From Mercenaria mercenaria (taxonomy: Eukaryota > Mollusca > Bivalvia > Venerida > Veneridae): 64,000 nt of DNA. The stretch covers positions 22,504,501 to 22,568,500 of the forward strand of contig NC_069367.1 in assembly GCF_021730395.1 (NCBI RefSeq), in the 5' to 3' direction. This document shows, piece after piece, positions 1-11,290 of this stretch. Made by a program: the position numbers and the translations under genes. A model generated the notes under the pieces. That model did no database searches. It saw only the letters and a list, made by a program, of their open reading frames with translations, and was not told the origin of the DNA. The number at the start of each line of letters is the position of its first letter. Position 1 is the first letter of the stretch.

Positions 1-33
1 ATAGTGATCGTGAAAAATGCACATTTTTTAAAG

Positions 34-143
34 CCTTCGAGATGGAGATATTACGTTATATACCTGTGGCTCCTTTGCTGCTACCGCATGTGTGTAGAGA
101 CCAGGTAGAGTTGGAAGGCTTTGGCATTGCGGAAGGTACTGTG
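34..143 (+). CDS. Cytochrome P450, exon with ExxR (K-helix) motif, partial gene
   Basis: First of three consecutive coding exons of a P450 haem-thiolate monooxygenase; earlier exons lie before the window. The exon follows a weak acceptor (ttttttaaag) and ends on a complete codon before donor gtaggt at 144. It reads FEMEILRYIPVAPLLLPHVC, in which E-I-L-R fits the K-helix ExxR salt bridge and the following Pro-rich stretch is typical of CYP2-clan enzymes. It continues to a segment like 'GFGIAEGTV', the strand before the meander. Reading frame and phase (0) match the next exon at 1583, so the gene looks functional here. The exact acceptor is the least certain point. Confidence 0.85.
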
Positions 144-369
144 GTAGGTGGAAAGTTAATTACGTCATTTTTATTTTGATGCACGCTGGTATTTATTTAA
201 GTTGTTTGACATTATTTTGTTAATTGTAGAATACATAAATTAAGATAATTCATCTTAAATAACATAAATTAAGATCATAATGTTTTGTTATTGTGAATTG
301 CATTATTGAAATAATAACAAGCAGGCACGAACGCACACACGCACAAAAATAGTAGGAATCTTGATTTTT

Positions 370-1289
370 AGCTCGACTATTCAAAGAATAGGTAGAGCTA
401 TTGGACTCACCCATGCGTCGGCGTCCACGTCGGCGCCTGCGTATACGTCAGCGTCCGCGTCGGCGTCCCGATTTGGTTAACTTTTTGTATGTAAGCTGGT
501 ATCTCAGTAACCACTGGTGTAAATGGATTCAAACTTCACACACTTATTCACAGTGATAAACTGACTTACATTGCACAGGTTCCATAACTCTGTTTTGCTT
601 TTTATTTTTTGGAAATTTTAGGTTACGGTTTTGTATGTAAGCTGCTATCTCAGTATCCTTTATTGGGAATGGATTTAAACTTCACACACATGTTCACTTT
701 CATGATTTGACAGGTTCACAGGTTCTATAACTCTATTTTGCATTATAACAAAATTATGCCCCTTTTTGGAATAAGCAGTTTTTGGTTTTATATGTAAGCT
801 GGTATCGCAGTACCCACTGGTGGGAATGGATTAAAACTTCACACACCGTCATGAGTTGATATGCATTGTACAGGTTCCATAACTCTATTTTAATTTTTTA
901 CAAAATTATGCCCCTTTTTCGACTAAGAAATTTTGGGTTAAGGTTTTGTATGTAAGCTGCTATCTCAGTACCCACTAATGGGAATGGATTGAAACTTCAC
1001 CCACTTGTTCACTTTCATGTTCTGACATGCTATGCACTGGTTTCATAACTCTACTTGCCATTTTTACAAAATTATTACCCTTTTTCGACTTTTTTTGTAT
1101 GTAAGCTGGAATCTCAGTACCCACTACTGGATTGAAACGTCACACACTTGTCAACTGTCATGAGCTGATATGCATGCATCACCCTGTTTTGCAATTTCAC
1201 AAAACTATGCCCCTTTTTCGACTTTTATATTTATTCAATTGACAAGGCTGTTGAATAGTCGAGCGTTGCTGTCCTCCGGCAACTCTTGG
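370..1289. repeat. Dispersed repeat with short inverted ends and five internal ~150-bp units
   Basis: Lies in the P450 intron. The ends are inverted copies of AGCTCGACTATTCA (370-383) and TGAATAGTCGAGC (1252-1264). Between them a unit of about 150 bp starting near gtatgtaagctggtatctcag recurs at about 487, 633, 790, 949 and 1098, each followed by a stretch like aaaattatgccccttttt. The left end also holds a GC-rich cgtcggcgtccacgtcggc run. Shorter relatives lie at 54722-54970 and 58199-58535, both in WRAP53 introns. No coding capacity; it looks like a non-autonomous element grown by internal tandem duplication. Confidence 0.75.
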
Positions 1290-1295
1290 GTTTTT

Positions 1296-1562
1296 TTCTA
1301 GAAATATAAGGGGAGCGCAGATCTAAGGATCGCGGGTCGTGAGTTCGATCCCCAGGCGGGGCGTAAGTTGTCACGATTTGATAAAAGACATTGTGTCTGA
1401 AATCATTTGTCCTCCATTTCTGATTCATGTGGGGAAGTTGGCAGTTACTTGCGGAGAACAGGCTTGTACTTGTACAGAATCTAGGAACACTGGTTAGGTT
1501 AATAGCCCGCTGTTATAAAACTGAAATATTGTTGAAAATGGCGTTAAACCAAAAACAAACAT
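1296..1562 (+). repeat. tRNA-derived SINE
   Basis: The head shows a B-box-like gagttcgatcccc within a tRNA-like stem (ggatcgcgggtcg...cggggcg). The body (tctgaaatcatttgtcc...ggaacactggttaggttaa) recurs in the SINE split by the DIRS element at 33.2/38.4 kb. It ends with gttgaaaatggcgttaaacc and an A/C-rich tail. It lies in the P450 intron just upstream of the acceptor at 1582. Confidence 0.75.
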
Positions 1563-1582
1563 AATTACATATATATATTCAG

Positions 1583-1710
1583 GTATTTGGGAACGTCTGG
1601 TTTGTTCACCATAATAAGGAAATCTGGGGAGATCCATGGACCTTCAGGCCTGAACGATTCTTGGATGAGCATGGAAATTTGCTGTCAATAGAACATAAAC
1701 TCAGGAGAAA
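1583..1710 (+). CDS. Cytochrome P450, exon with PERF motif
   Basis: Acceptor atatattcag and donor aa|gtaatt frame a 128-nt exon that continues phase 0 from 143 and ends in phase 2. It translates as [15 protein letters not shown] followed by [11 protein letters not shown], the invariant PERF element whose Arg contacts the ExxR pair in the P450 fold. The '[11 protein letters not shown]' meander region is the CYP2-clan pattern. No stops or frameshifts. Joining to the next exon makes the codon AAC. Confidence 0.93.
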
Positions 1711-2108
1711 GTAATTTTATCTTTTGTTTGTTTTATTTAATCATTGATCGGTGTATCATTTTATCTTTCATTTATTTAGATTTGAATCTATAAGAATTTG
1801 AAAGAAATAAAGTAAGCTTCCATTTTCCGCATCTGTTCGCATAGGCAAATGCAGTTCGAACAAGTAAAGGACATTGCCTCTATCGATTTGAAAAAAAAAA
1901 TCATTCAGGCTTGGTCACAGAACCTTACCTTGTACAAATCGGAGATAAAGAATCCACCTTCAACCTTGATCAATGTTTGGCAGTTCGAAACTCTCTCAAC
2001 TGTGCTGGTAACTACGGCTGGACTTCTCGTATATACGTATTTGTGTATAAGTGTTGTAACATTTCTTACTCTAAACTGAATACATGTCAACACCTAAATT
2101 AATTTCAG

Positions 2109-2325
2109 CCTTCTTGCATTCGGGTACGGCTTACGTCATTGTCCCGGAGAGGTGTTTGCCAGAACTCGCTACTTCCTCTACATCTCCAGCCTATTACAAC
2201 GCTGGAGCTTTGAATTTTTGGAGGGCAAAGGCAGACCTTGTGACCCGAGATTATCAGAGAACTTTGTTATCAAAGAAATAATGAGAGCTCTTCCATTTCG
2301 CTGTCGTGTTCGTGAACGTCGTTAA
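2109..2325 (+). CDS. Cytochrome P450, terminal exon with haem-binding loop
   Basis: Acceptor aatttcag at 2101-2108; the first base completes the codon begun at 1709. The exon reads LLAFGYGLRHCPGEVFARTR, matching FxxGxRxCxG with the axial haem Cys present, then a hydrophobic L-helix (FLYISSLLQRWSF) and a C-terminal tail ending in a TAA at 2323-2325. All diagnostic motifs of the C-terminal P450 third are present, so this is most likely the intact 3' end of a functional CYP2-clan gene. Substrate cannot be told. Candidate poly(A) signals AATAAA lie at 2599-2604 and 2739-2744. Confidence 0.93.
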
Positions 2326-2834
2326 TGATTTTTGAAAATTTTATAAGGGATGTTTTGAAGAAAAAAACTACTATAAGTAAAAGGAATACACAAATTAGAT
2401 TATAGTACACTTGATACGATACATGTGATATCATTAATAGTCCCTCGTAATAGTGCTGCCGACAACAAGTTTGAGTATACTGGAATACATTGTGCGGGAT
2501 GGTCGGTTATTTAGTCCTAAAGTGTGAAGAAAAATCATGTGCTATATGTCACCAATTAAAAGTCAAATTTAACCTTATATGCTATCAATTATCCGATTAA
2601 TAAATTCAGTATTCAGCCCGATGAAAATTTAAAAAACCATGAGTGTTTCGGATGTAAACATGATTTGCATGTCAGAGTCAGTTTTTGGACAGAATTTATC
2701 TTTCTTTTCCCATCCCATACAGAGAGAGGGCAAAAGTTAATAAACTTTTATTTTCATAAAACGTCAAAAATGTATAAGGATACGAATCGAAAATATATAT
2801 ATAAAATTATGACGAAAAAAGATCAAAATAACAT
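2326..2834. other. P450 3' flank, no gene seen
   Basis: AT-rich untranslated or intergenic sequence holding two AATAAA hexamers (2599-2604, 2739-2744) that could end the P450 transcript. Short overlapping ORFs here are shadows of the terminal exon or noise. Confidence 0.5.
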
Positions 2835-3073
2835 TTGACCCGCGCCATGAGAAAACCAACATTGTGGCTTTGCAACCAGCGTGAATCCAGACCAGCCTGC
2901 GTATCCACGCAGTCTGGTCAGGATCCATGCTGTTCGCTTTCAAAGCCTATTGCAATTAGAGAAACCGTTAGCGAACAGCATGGATCCTGACCAGACTGCG
3001 CGGATGCACAGGCTGGTCTGGATCCATGCTGGTCGCAAAGCCACAATGTTGGTTTTCTCATGGCGCGGCTCAT
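2835..3073. mobile_element. Palindromic MITE (~235 bp), copy 1
   Basis: Almost the whole element is an inverted repeat: gcgccatgagaaaaccaac at the left answers gttggttttctcatggcgc at the right, and ggatccatgctgttcgct answers agcgaacagcatggatcc around a short centre (ttgcaattag). A second copy at 58545-58783 has the same structure with about 90 percent identity by eye. No coding capacity. RNA from either strand would fold into a hairpin. Confidence 0.85.
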
Positions 3074-3358
3074 TTAATATAATTAACGGGATATAATTTT
3101 CTTCTACCGGCTATTAAATTTGATTGGTACTTTCAATACTTTGTCATTGTTCGGACAGCTTAATTTGAAAAAAATAGCAATGTTTAAATCTAAAATCACT
3201 TTATTATTTACTAGGTATGTTGATACTAAAACAGTAAGAGTATGTAGAGCTATGCAAAGTTACTTAATTAATTGAAAAATAATATGAGACCAACTAATTT
3301 GGACGCAAAGGGTTATACGTTGTAAATCTAACTGTCATAAAAAGTAATAATGACTTGT

Positions 3359-4469
3359 TTACAGATTTAAAATTAGTTTGTATATCAATGCCATTCTTAA
3401 TATCAAATTATTAAATTCATCAAAATTACCGCGATTATAGTTCCAAACCTCTCGTTTATACGCTATAGGTATATTATTAGGGTATTTTATATATGCATAA
3501 GTTCCAAAATGGTCACTTATTTCTGCCGGAGTTAAAAAGACACCGGAATTGTAAACTTCAATAGTATTAGAAATAGCAATAGGATCAATAAGGGTCGATG
3601 AATGATTTGAAATTCTTGTTGGTTCTTTAATTATGTTATGTAAATCATTGATTAGAAGAATATCTTTAAATTTGTGATTGTTGATGTTCAGTTGGTCCTC
3701 ATTTATATCTCCTACTAACATTAATCTATCACACATATCAAGAGCTTTTTCTAAGGAATTGTTCAGTTTTATCCAGAAGTCTATAGATGCTTGAGGTTGT
3801 CTGTACAAATTACAAATGAGATATTTCGTATGTTTAGTTTTTAACTCTACCCATAGCGAATCTTTCAAAATGTTCTCAAGTTCATGTATACGTTTTGAAA
3901 TAAGATTGTCTGATATATACATAAGTAAACCCCCGGAGTGACAAGAAACATCTTTACGGTAAATTGTTGAATGAAAATCTAGACTGATACTGTCAATGCT
4001 TACATTTTCATCTAGATGACTTTCAGTAAAACATAAAACATCGAAATCGAGCCAGTTGTTTTTTATGTAGCTTAATTTATGTCTTATGCTCCTTACGTTT
4101 TGACTATAAATCGATAGACAGTTACAATCAGATTCACTTCCCGGGCCTTAATTCAATATTACCACTTAAAATTAATAATAAAAGAATAACAGATATGACT
4201 TCTAAATTCAAAGTAGTTTCACAAGAGAGCAATAAAGAGCAAAAGACTGCATCCTGAAAACATTTTACAAGAGCAATCGGGAACAGTTGTTTCCCTTTAA
4301 TCGTATCAACTAAAATACTGCAATAATGTTTCAAATTTTCAAATAACAGCGTGAGACATAACAAAAGGAAATGTACCATTTCAGGTAATGGACAATAATG
4401 AAAGTACATAGACTTTTTAAACGTCTGTAAAATAATATTGTCAATGCTCTTGACGAAACGCAGCCACAC
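3359..4469 (-). pseudogene. LINE fragment: apurinic-type endonuclease region with 2A-like N-terminal motif
   Basis: Read on the minus strand. From about 4469 a hydrophobic stretch ends in LLILSGNIELRPGK (stop at 4134-4136), the position where many invertebrate CR1/L2-like LINEs carry a 2A-like DxExNPGP peptide. After a +1 frameshift the endonuclease domain runs from about 4140 down to 3359: 'SQNVRSIRHK', then 'FDVLCFTESHLDE', 'SLWVELK', 'CNLYRQP', 'LMLVGDINED', 'STLIDPI' and 'SDHFGTYAYI', matching exonuclease-endonuclease-phosphatase blocks including the catalytic ESHLD-, GDxN- and SDH-type motifs. The reverse transcriptase that should follow is absent, so this is a truncated and inactive copy. 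Exact clade not assigned. Confidence 0.85.
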
Positions 4470-4895
4470 AGTGCGCGAAATTCATCTTCTACTAGTATAG
4501 ACATAGAGCGATTTGACCAGAGGGACATACTGAGATAAAGCCCCCAGAACAGACAGAGAGAAATCCTTTTTAGATACAGGCTTGTCCGGCTAACATCCCC
4601 TAGCTCTTTGCGAATAGACAGTCTGGTTCTTTAACGTTCCCGGTGTATAGCACCGATACAAGAGAAGCCGTCTATCCTGGGAAGAACCAGTACAGGCCTC
4701 CTAGTCAGGTGGGAGACACTCAAGAGCATCTCAGAAATTTCCAGTGTCTGGACCGGGATTAAATAAAATGCAATGTGTCTTTAAACAATTACATAAGCTG
4801 GCTTACGAAAGACCGGCTGTTCTACCAAAATGCCCGCCCTAGTCGGTTATAATGCATGTGACGTAAAAACAAAATAAATATATAAATAAATAAAT
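4470..4895. repeat. SINE-like repeat tails beside the LINE
   Basis: Contains a dispersed sequence (tagctctttgcgaatagacagtctggttctttaacg) and, from about 4775, a SINE tail (ctgttctaccaaaatgcccgccctagtcggttataatgcatgtgacgt) ending in A/T-rich taaataaataaataaa. The same tail closes the better-preserved SINE at 9985-10165. No gene. Confidence 0.55.
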
Positions 4896-5494
4896 AAATG
4901 ATCTTGGATGTATTTGGCTGTCAAGGATGTACCAGCCTGGATCGTACTCAGCGCTTGCGTTTTTACTGCGTGTGACCCAGACCTAGCAAAGCCATTCGAA
5001 CCAAATAGCACAACTGTTTTAAATATCTATTGTTGGCAAAACATCTTCACGGTAAATGTATTCAAATGTATTCATAATAATCTTTTCGAAAATGTTCAGT
5101 TTTATAAAAAAAACACATCACATTGATAAAGAAATGTTCTGTTTTGTAAAAGAAAAGAAAAACACGTTTATAAAGAGTATTCTCAAGTTGTATACAGATA
5201 ATTGACTGATTATGCCACAGAACAGCCCTTTTATAAATGAATTATTAGCGTATACATCCGGTGTTTCGACACGTTGTATTTTGGTTTCTTTGTTTTCTAT
5301 GTTTTCTGTGTATTGTACGTCCGTTAACATGCATGCGTTCATTTATACCACGGAGAACAAGGGTGCCTAATTCACAAAATACGCCAGTGGAGAGCTTGTT
5401 AGAGAAAAAAAGTTTTTTGTTAAATAACTGTACATCCGATTCAGATATCATGAAAGAAGCTTCAAAAATACGAAAACCAGGCCTTTCATTCTTA

Positions 5495-5700
5495 TATTTG
5501 ACCTTTGACCTCTAAGTGTGACCTTGACCTTGTATCTAGGGACTTGTTCTTGCGCATGACACTCCATCTCATGATGGTGAACAATTGTCCTAAGTAATGT
5601 CAAAATCCCTCCATGTATGAAGAAGAAATACCCTGGACAAAGTTTGTGGACGCCGCCCGCCAACCAAGAGCGTTCCAATAATAAGTCCTGTCTTTCAAAC
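5495..5700. repeat. Dispersed repeat rich in TGACCTTTGACCTC half-sites
   Basis: Begins tgacctttgacctctaagtg and continues through catgacactccatctcatgatgg to gtttgtggacgccgcccgcc, a non-coding repeat with directly repeated TGACCT boxes. It lies upstream of lectin copy A and is absent at the matching place of B and C. Confidence 0.5.
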
Positions 5701-6817
5701 GGGCTTATAAAAAGCAGGGGCTTTAGAGTTTCGGAGACTACGGAATAATACGAAAACTGAATAACTGAAGAAAAAAACTGTTGAAAAATGACGTTGAAAC
5801 AACAAACAATTCTGCAAATAGAACTACTTGTCAACATAACTGCGGAATTTTAGAAAGATACACAGAATGAGTTTTTTAAAAAAGAAAATCATAATAAGAT
5901 ATTTCATAAAATAAAACATCATAAAAGCATGATAATGAAAACCATGTCCTGCATATAATACCGAGGATAACACATTAAAAAGATGGTCGGCGAATATATT
6001 GTAATAAGACAAGAAGTTTATGAGTTATTTGTGTTATTCTATCATCTATATTAGCAAAACTAAACACCACACTTCAACAATTTAAATGCTTCTCTTTTAT
6101 TTTTCACAAAGGTTTCGTTGGCCGTTTATCCTAAGAGGTATAATAACAGCAGTGGTCAGGAAGACGATATTAATGTGATACGCAGACCGTATTCAGCTGT
6201 TTCTGTAAATTGATATATGTTGGTATTTGAACAGGTTTTTATTACTTTTATTAAACTTATCATTTTTAGATATTTTTCAATATTCTTCTAAATATACTGA
6301 GCGAAACGTATCTTTAAAACTATAAACAGCGTCATTAAGGACGAATGCTTCGTCTGTCATTTCACTCATTGTTGCACAGTCAGCAAAGTTATAAAAACGA
6401 CATCCCAAACAGGTAGAGTGTTGCATAAGTCTTTTATTCAGATAAATTATCCATAATGCGATATCAAGTAATCTGATTTGCAAACTTTAGTCATGTGGCA
6501 TGGGTCAGTCCGGGTCACGAATTCGTTCTTCGCCGACGTTCGCCGAAAAAGGAAAAGCAATGTTTTGACTATATACTGATTAAGAAAGGGTTGGAAGAAA
6601 ATAACAGAAATGTTCAACGAATAGGGAGATATATAGGAAACAAACATATTAATTGCCTGTCAACGTATGTTTGTTAAAAAGTAATAATCATTTCAAGGAG
6701 CAACTACTTTTGTACAAGTTTCTGATGTAACACTGTAAGGTTTCTCTCACTGCTATTGCTGGGCTCTTGGAAATAAGACATGTCTTATGTTAAGCATGCG
6801 AGAGAAGGGTTTTAGTA

Positions 6818-8053
6818 ATGGGCACTGTTTGGTATTTATTTGCTTTATCAGTGTCAGTTGCTCTAGTAAACACAGCTGTCGTGTTTAAATTCGTAAATAA
6901 AACATGTGATCAATCGAATACTTTTTTACAGACTCTTGGTGGATCTTTAAAAGACTGTATGAACGAGTGCGACATACGATAAGTGTCACATATAGTTATT
7001 AAATTAATGTACGTTTTATAGCTTACCTATCTTTCAGATTATATATTCTACAAAAGCTATAATCATGTCTCAACATATGGTGACCACTTTTACTTTTGTT
7101 ACATTCACACTGAACAAGACAAAAAAGGAAGCAGCATAGTACAGCAAAATTTTGTTTAGTCGTTGACGAACGATACCAACAAACGACAGCAAGTCAGAAA
7201 GTTTATTTTTGTTGGCCCTGTCAGAACAACAAAACGATCTTTATTTCAGCATTTTGTCGCTGTGGCTTGGCGACAGAACGACACAATTACTTGCTTATGA
7301 CACTTGCTTGACGCCGATATCGGCATGTCGACGCAACAGAACGAGTAAAAATAAATTAACGGAACAATTACAAAATATCGTTCTGTCCAAGGAATGTTTG
7401 TGTAAAAAAATCATTTCAAAATCGACTAGCAGTTTCAAACGAATACATACTAATGTTTCTACTATACACATAGATACACGTATTAACAGGTGGTGAGTGG
7501 TCACAATAGCCTACCTCGAGCACTTTGTTCTCCGGCGACTTAAAAAAAAAGGCATACATATTTATTTTTACTTTATTCTTACTTGAGAAGCAAGTTCTAT
7601 TTTGCTCGTCAAAGAATTACCGATTGACACGTTTCAGTACACCTCTGGCAAAAAGAATGATTCAGCGGTATGGCGGGAACGATTAACAGTTATTAGCTTC
7701 TGAGAATAAAACGTACTTATCAAAAAGATTAAATTTCACGGTGTGTAAGGACAGTGATAACGTTACAAATTCAAGTCAGTACGAGAATTTCACATCAAGT
7801 CAGTACGAGAATTTTACATACGACGAAAGGGTTGAATTCATCAGGAATCAAAACTTGACTGGTGAACATGCAAAACGTTAAATGCGTGGGCACCAGGGCA
7901 GCCGAATGGAGGAACCAACGAAGACTGTATCGCGAGCAGCAATGAATACAACTATCTCTTTTTTTGACTTGATGTGTAATGACTTTCAGCATCCCCGTGT
8001 TGGAGCTGTTTGTCACAAAGTTTTGCCTTTGTTACAGGACTTGGCCGATTGAT
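6818..8053 (+). pseudogene. Lectin copy A: decayed PAN/CTLD gene
   Basis: Homologous to copies B and C. The start is clear (ATG 6818) and encodes the signal peptide plus the first part of the PAN-like domain, but the sequence jumps from the codon after 'CMNECD' straight to the end of exon 1. The rest of PAN, the EGF-like part and both CCP domains, about 0.65 kb, are deleted. The donor that reads g|gtaagt in B and C is gataagt here, so frame 1 ends at TAA 6980-6982 after 54 residues. The intron acceptor of exon 2 (aacag in B/C) is also lost near 7590, and the lectin exon (about 7590-8035) has stops and frameshifts. Two copies of the SSQYENFT-coding 24-bp unit remain. A 54-residue secreted peptide is conceivable but unsupported. 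Confidence 0.85.
7100..7340. repeat. Intron repeat related to the 92-bp array of copy C
   Basis: Carries gtttagtcgttgacg, cctgtcagaacaacaaaacg and ggcttggcgacagaacgac, the same words as the tandem array at 19038-19316 in copy C. It sits at the matching intron position of copy A. Confidence 0.5.
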
Positions 8054-8599
8054 TGGTAGATATATTGGATCTATTGATTGTATGAATGATGTGGAGTGAG
8101 TGAGTGAGTGATTGAGTGCGTGAGAGAGTTAGCTTCTTCTAGACTTTTTTGTTGGTTTTGGTCAGAAGGATAGATGTGAATTGTATCCATTAATAAGATA
8201 TGAAAAATGTTATCCTTTACTCAGTAACTTTATATTGTTACTAATGCAAAACTATTTTTCATAGAAAATCAGTTTATCGGCACACAAGCAAATTGACAAA
8301 AAGAAAAAATGTTTAGAACCAAGCACATTGTTTTAAGAGTATCCACACTGTTTGTTGGGGTTATGCCCAATCTCGCCACATTAAACCAGTCGTAATCCGC
8401 AACAATAAATAAAATCAAAGATGAAAGTACTGAAAACAAACTGAAACAAGAAAATATCGGTAAAACCGATGGATGAACCCCGAAGCGGAACTCCATGCAG
8501 TCAAATGATTTATAAAAGAGTGCCATGCAAAAATATAAGTAAATCATATCGGATGAATGTTATTTTGTCTATAAATGACATTCTGACACATATTAAAAC

Positions 8600-9984
8600 T
8601 TGAACATTCATACCGGAGAGATGCCTCATTTATTTTGCACATTCTAAATGTTGCTTGTTTCCGTTTTGAAGATATGGAACAAAGGCTGAATCCGCGTCAT
8701 AATCAATACATATGCAATTGTTACTTCTGTATATCTTTTGAAGTGGAAGTACTTATTATAATAAAGAATAGTGAAGAGGCGTGGTAAACTAAATCCCAAG
8801 TTTAACAAAAAAGCTAGAACTAAGGGGTGGCTTACTAAAATATTCAAATCTATAATCATTTATCGTAATATTTGAATAATTGGAAGAAGAAAGGAAGGTA
8901 AAACTGTAGAGAAACAAAAATGTTTCTGAAACAAAAATCTTGCAGGGATCACCATACTTGTACCGTTATGCAACAGAAGCTGTTAATTGTACAAAAATAT
9001 ATAAATAGAAAATTATAACATTATGTCTGCCTAACATACTTTCATAACAGCAAAACACTGTTTTATATTATCATAATGTGTTTGTTGTTAATTGAACATT
9101 TATCACGAAATACAATTTTCTTCGTTTGAAGAATGAAAAACAAGAAAATTAATTTCCCCTTAATCGAATAAAGTCTCCGCTAGCTGTAGCATCGATACCA
9201 CACGGTATGTATATTGTATATTGAAATTGTCAATTAGCTTTTGGAGACTGACCATTCAACACATTAAATTAACAATCGAAAATGACAGCTATGTTAGACG
9301 ACGGGGTAAATGCTCGGTCTGCTAACAGGAAAAATTGCCTGGCTTCACTAGTTAAAACTTGTAGCATCTCAAACTTCAACAGGTCTTGAACGAATTGCAG
9401 TCAGGGTAACAAGCTTCATTTTGTTTGCAATTCTGAGGTCAAAGAGTCAATAAAGCTGGTTTCCTTGGTAATCGGACATTCAAAATTCAAAAAGGATTTT
9501 CGAAAGAGTTTTTCGAGAAATTGATGAGTCACAATAAGTTAATAAGAATAGCAGATTCTTCTGCTGGCGGCCGAGACACCTTGAAATCATATCACCCGTG
9601 ATAGCAATGACGGGGCAAAATTTTACAAGGCTCAAACGTAAACATTCCACAATACGTCCTAGACAGAACCTTTTTCGTGGGGTTTACGGAGCAACCAAAA
9701 GTGATAGAACGAGCATCTCGCACAGTGGAACCCCAGCTGCTCTGTTTGTTTTCATAAATAACTCTGTAAACGATTGAGATTGAGGGCACAAACAGTCGAG
9801 TGTTTTGTAAATGCACTAAACCCTAAGGGAAAAGTAATCGAAAACGTTTGGTAAAATCCGTGACGCAAACCAGTCTTTAGTTGTATTACCAAATGTCCCT
9901 AACAAAACATGGTCTATGGCATCCTGTTTAAAATGCTAAAATATAATGGGAAACAGTTAGAGGGAAAACCTGATGCCAAAAAGA
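8600..9984. other. Between units A and B: no gene recognised
   Basis: AT-rich to about 9240. From 9300 to 9840 the composition is less AT-rich and two short frames (about 9607-9770, + strand) look weakly protein-like, but no family could be named and stops interrupt them; probably an old transposon trace. No intact gene. Confidence 0.4.
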
Positions 9985-10165
9985 GGTGTAAGGCCTTCGT
10001 AGTCGAGTGGTTACGGTCTCTGACTCCGAATCACTTGCACCTCATCGCTGCGGGCTCGAAACCTCGCTTGATGTTTAATTTTTTTAATGTAAGGGAATAA
10101 TCCAGTCCGGTAGTTCTACCCGGGTGCCCGCCCGTGACGGTAATAATGCATGTGACGTGAACCTG
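9985..10165 (+). repeat. tRNA-derived SINE at the left edge of unit B
   Basis: The tRNA-Leu/Ser-like head has an A-box region tcgtagtcgagtggttacgg and a B-box region gcgggctcgaaacctcgc. The tail ggtagttctacccgggtgcccgcccg...aataatgcatgtgacgtgaa is shared with 4775-4870. It is not a functional tRNA gene, because the cloverleaf is degenerate and fused to the SINE body. Confidence 0.75.
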
Positions 10166-10384
10166 AACAAAATAACTGATCTGAAATATATTTTGCTCTT
10201 CTGAATTTCACCAGACTAGATCATACTCGGCACTTGCGTATTTACCTCTTAAAACACACATCTAGCAAAAATAGACACAATTATTGTTCATGATTTTCAG
10301 AGTTAAATCATCGTCAGTTGTTTTCCTAACGACTTTCAGAGTTAAAACATCTTCAACTGATTTCCTCATGTACAAACGTATTGT

Positions 10385-11290
10385 TTGAAAATGTTCAGTT
10401 TGAAAAATCATCACATTGATAAAGATATGTATTCAAAAGTTTTTTTTTTTTTAATTTTCGGATCAAAATCAAATTATCAAGTTGATAAAGAAATTTATTC
10501 TAAGGTATCATTTTAAAAATGTTCAACTTTATACAAAAATCATCACGTTGATAAAGAGATGCATTTCAAAATTTATTTTTGAAAATGTTCAGTTTTATAA
10601 ACAAAATCATCACGCTGATAATGAGATGTGTTCTTTAGAATCTTTTTGAAAATATTCAACTTTATACAAAAATCATCACCTTGGTAAAGAGATGCATTTT
10701 AAAATTTATTTTTGAAAATGATAGTTTTATAAACAAAATCATCACGTTGATAACGAGATGTGTTCTATAGAATCTTTTTGAAAATATTCAACTTTATACA
10801 AAATTCGTCACGTTGGTAAAGAGATGCATTGTACAATTTATTTTTGAAAATGTTCAGTTTTATAAACAAAATCATCACGTTGATAACGAGATTTGTTCTG
10901 TTGTATCTTTTTGAAAATATTCAGTTTTATACAAAACGATCATCACGTTGATGGAGAGATGTATTCAAACATGTTAAAATGTTCATCTTTATAAAAAAGA
11001 TTACCGCCTTAGTAAAAAGATGTAGTCTTAACTTTCTTTGTGAAAACGTTCAATTGTTTTAAAAAGAAACATCGCGTTGATTAAAGGATGTATTCTAAGG
11101 GAAGTCTTATTGAAAATGTTCAACTTTATAAAAAGAAATCAGCACATTTATAAAGAGATGTATTGTAAAGTATCTTTTCGATAATGTCCAGCTTTATTTA
11201 TAAAAAAGATGTATTCTAACGTATCTTGCTGAATATTCAGTTTTTTTTTAAAGAAATCATCATGTTGGTAAAGTGATGTATTCTATTTTA
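10385..11290. repeat. Minisatellite, ~63-65 bp unit, about 14 degenerate copies
   Basis: The unit is approximately gaaaatgttcagttttata + aacaaaatcatcacgttgat + aaagagatgtattctaag. Copies vary by small indels and decay towards the right. Unit A keeps about two copies at 5085-5190; unit C starts after this point. Confidence 0.75.

Larger units (their letters stand above)
4900..8600. repeat. Segmental duplication unit A (most diverged)
   Basis: Aligns by eye with units B (about 9985-16440) and C (about 17128-23912). Shared landmarks are the stretch after the SINE tail (gatcgtactcagcgcttgcg, compare 10224), the block ending in a SINE-like tail with gttgaaaaatgacgttg (5780), the pre-gene block from about 6540, the gene itself, and a 3' flank containing aaccaagcacattgtt (8319; compare 14525). 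It is far more diverged than B is from C. Borders are approximate, and the right edge fades out. Confidence 0.65.

Noticed and set aside
10000-10072. Functional tRNA gene (Leu/Ser type)
   Set aside because: A and B boxes are present but the cloverleaf is imperfect and the sequence continues into a SINE body and tail. The same applies to the tRNA-like heads at 1296, 33125, 41228 and 58095.
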